A DNA stretch of 64,000 bases from Paraspadella gotoi (Eukaryota > Chaetognatha), in assembly GCA_051294375.1 (NCBI GenBank), contig CM119268.1, positions 14,341,420 to 14,405,419 on the forward strand, written 5' to 3'. Shown here piece after piece: positions 61,586-64,000 of this stretch. The position numbers and the translations under genes are program-made. Within the stretch, counting starts at the first letter, position 1; each line of letters begins with the position of its first letter. The notes under the pieces were generated by a model, which saw only the letters and a list, made by a program, of their open reading frames with translations, did no database searches and had not been told where the DNA came from.

Positions 61586-62653
61586 CGAGCGAGCTTACCG
61601 TGACAAGAATCGTGACGGCCGTGACGGTTTCGTCGAGGCAGCAAGAAACGAATCCGAAGTCCCCACTGGAAAACGAGCGGCAAACGAGTGGAAAGAGACT
61701 GGCAAACGAGAGGCAAACGACTGGCAAACGGAGCGACGAAGCGGGAGAAATGACGCGAGGATGGAAACGCCGGCGAAGATCAACGTCTTCGACGCGAAAT
61801 GTCGATTTGTCGATTCGTGAGTCGTTGGCACCACAATTCGTTGGTGGCGGGAAAAAGTTCGTGTGGAATTTGAGGAGACAGTTCCATCATCGGAATAGAA
61901 GTTCCCGCGAAGAAGGACACAGTTTCAAAATACGAATGAAAGAGTTCTTCCGAGAAGAATTATGAAATGATGGCGTAAGTCTTTCGTGGGTGGAGACTGA
62001 TAGTTGATTGAGAATATTCCGAGTTGATGGGTAAAGATCTGCAGGAAAAAAAGAAAAACTTTTTTAAAAATAAAAATCAAACGCAATAATTATAAATCGA
62101 AGTCCATGTGCGGACTTCTTGTCTGCTTTTTGTTGTTATTGTTGTCTTTTCATTAACTTGACATTTGCGTCCGTCAACCGTTTATCGTCATAAGTTTTTC
62201 CTTTTTTCTCTTTTATAATTTATTCTGTTTTTTTTTCCCTTTTGTTGACTTTCATTGAATGTCATCATTGTTTACTTATCATATTTCATTTCATTCTTTA
62301 TCGGTCTTTCGTTCGCAGTCATTATCATCTGTCATCCATGGGGTTCATCACGGTGATTGCCGTTTTACGCAAGAGCAACAAATCACGTCGAGGGATAATT
62401 ATTTTCTAATTTTTTTTTTAAACTTAAATTTTGCCGCTTGACGAACAAACGAACGTTTAAAAATATGTGAAAAAACGAAAACAGTGAAGTGAATCGAGAA
62501 AATGAAACTCTCAGATTCACAGACTGAGCGATCAACGCGACGAGACGAGGTTCACAAACAACGCGCCGATCGCTCTCTCTCTCTCTCACTACGGATTTTC
62601 ACAACAACAAAGGGCGAGAGAAAAAAATCTTTCACCGCGAGGTAATTTATCTC

Positions 62654-62691
<38 letters not shown>

Positions 62692-63304
62692 AAGAGAAGA
62701 GATTCTTCAGAATAAAACTCTGGAAGAAGGCGGAGGATTTCTTTCGCAGATTCTCGATGCGATTTCAAAATTCGTTTCTTTCTTTCCTCATTTTTTTTGC
62801 TTCATTGAGTCTCTCTCATCTCTCCATCTCCTCTCTCTCTCTCTCTTCCTCTCTCTCTCCTAACTCGATCGTCTCTCCTCATCTGCTCTCTCGTCTCATC
62901 TGTCTAATGCACTGTTTCTATTCAAAAGCCGTGTGGGAACATGTCAGTTATCAACATAATCACTTATCGTTATCAACAGGCACGCTTCCAGCTCCGATGT
63001 CTATCACCGCTCACGCGCTCACCCTTATCCTTCTCTATCTTCTGTCTTTTCCTCCTCTCAATTTCCTGACCATTTCTCCATCCCCTCCTCCTCCTATCTC
63101 CTCCCTCAGCAGCTTTCCCAGTTTTTAATGAGAGTTTCAATCTGAAATTTTCTTATTTTATTGCTTCTCTTTGCCACTGATTTCTATAGTTAAATTTTCC
63201 CATCTCTCTCCTGAAATCAGATTTCCAACCAAACGGACAAAATCGTTTCAAGTTTTTTTAAAAGCTTGGGCTTTGAACGGACAGATAAGAGAGAGAGAAA
63301 GAGA

Positions 63305-63353
<49 letters not shown>

Positions 63354-64000
63354 AAGAGAGAGAGAGAAGGAAATTACGGATTTTCCTTTTTTGATTAAAT
63401 ATGACGCCCATAGTGTTTAAGGTGGAACTTTTAATGGTCTTCCTTTCTCAACCGAAGTATATGATTTTTCCGAGTAACGTCATATTAAATGTTTAAGTAG
63501 CCTTAGAGGTATTGTTATTCTTAAGACCTTGGGCGAATATGACGACAATAGAGAATTTTTTTGTCTCATTGAAAAAAAAAAGGTGATGCGGGTGACCTTA
63601 AACCTTATGAATTTGTTTTGGCTCCGAGGGAAGAGCATTAGTTCCACGAATTATCCAGCTTTTGTCATCATTTTGCTATTTTTCTCGTCGTCGTCGTACA
63701 TCATCCACGTCGACCACCCAGTCTGCTTCGCAGTTGACGCGAGTTTACCCACGCAGGAATTCCGAGATTTTAAATATTAAATAGAAAGAATTGAAAAAAA
63801 AAATGATAAAAAGGAAAAGAAAAACGCTTTTTCGAACAACAAAACACGGGAAGACAAGCGAACTATGACGAACAGAGACAGAAGATGAATACGACGGGGC
63901 GACGTGGACGAACGACGACCTGAGTCGCCTGTTTTCGCGCACCGATTTCAATGGTTTCCGCTTCTACTTCCAGTCTCTTTTTTTTTTTTCTTTTTCCGCC
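62692..64000 (+). repeat. 1.2-kb duplicated segment, copy 2 (cut by window end)
   Basis: Apart from microsatellite length it matches copy 1 almost perfectly up to about 63130. It then switches abruptly to frequent small insertions. Copy 2 shows a (CT)n tract just before the start point, which copy 1 has lost in the gap. Confidence 0.9.

Larger units (their letters stand above)
60646..62691. other. Unassigned DNA between the 1.2-kb duplicates
   Basis: Contains the 25-N gap with duplicated flanks, a GA array at 61530-61585 and a GGCAAACGA-type tandem repeat (about 61675-61730). On the minus strand a possible GTAAGC donor lies just left of 61595, but no protein family is recognised. Confidence 0.45.

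Overview
This is a piece of a eukaryotic, invertebrate-type nuclear genome, not a bacterial or viral one. One intron-rich gene with canonical GT-AG introns occupies about 2.6-11 kb on the minus strand. The rest is non-coding DNA packed with (GA)n/(CT)n microsatellites, other simple repeats, tRNA-derived SINE copies and 13 runs of N. An arthropod is plausible, because a single Eph gene and GA-rich DNA fit one, but the sequence does not fix the taxon.

The gene is an Eph receptor tyrosine kinase. Eighteen exons can be traced from a candidate ATG at 10924 down to the glycine loop of the kinase at 2646. They encode, in order, a long low-complexity N-terminal extension, a hydrophobic signal or anchor segment, the ephrin-binding domain, the cysteine-rich region, two fibronectin type III repeats, a transmembrane helix, the juxtamembrane segment with the conserved tyrosines, and the first kinase residues. 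Splice phases agree from exon to exon except at three places. Exon 7 has one extra base, the transmembrane exon has one base missing, and the juxtamembrane/kinase exon has several indels. The rest of the kinase domain and any SAM or PDZ-binding tail lie beyond the left edge; 1-2645 looks like intron.

The region to the right of the gene (about 11-64 kb) has no coding gene I can recognise. Its main structure is duplication. (i) 10.51-11.73 kb, which includes Eph exon 1, recurs in direct orientation at 14.21-15.44 kb. (ii) About 12.95-13.25 kb recurs inverted at about 13.79-14.11 kb around a 25-N gap. (iii) About 10 kb (36.81-46.81) recurs directly at 46.92-57.62. (iv) 59.41-60.65 recurs at 62.69-64.0, where the window ends. 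In (i), (iii) and most of (iv) the second copy differs mainly by single-base indels, and copy 2 of (iii) is about 7% longer. Together with three gaps of exactly 25 N, this suggests that uncorrected long-read sequence was placed beside already assembled sequence, rather than old biological duplication. The frameshifts in the Eph exons are read in the same light.

The most interesting real biology is probably in the Eph 5' region. Trinucleotide repeats there are translated into Ser, Thr, Asp and Ala-Ala-Asp tracts. Intron 1 has no stop and a length divisible by three, because its (CT)n tract reads as Ser-Leu. A 49-bp tandem repeat triplicates the exon 2 splice donor. There is also a two-copy tRNA-derived SINE family (2.96-3.17 and 32.35-32.56 kb) and two candidate promoter clusters (21.66-21.91 and 35.53-35.60 kb).
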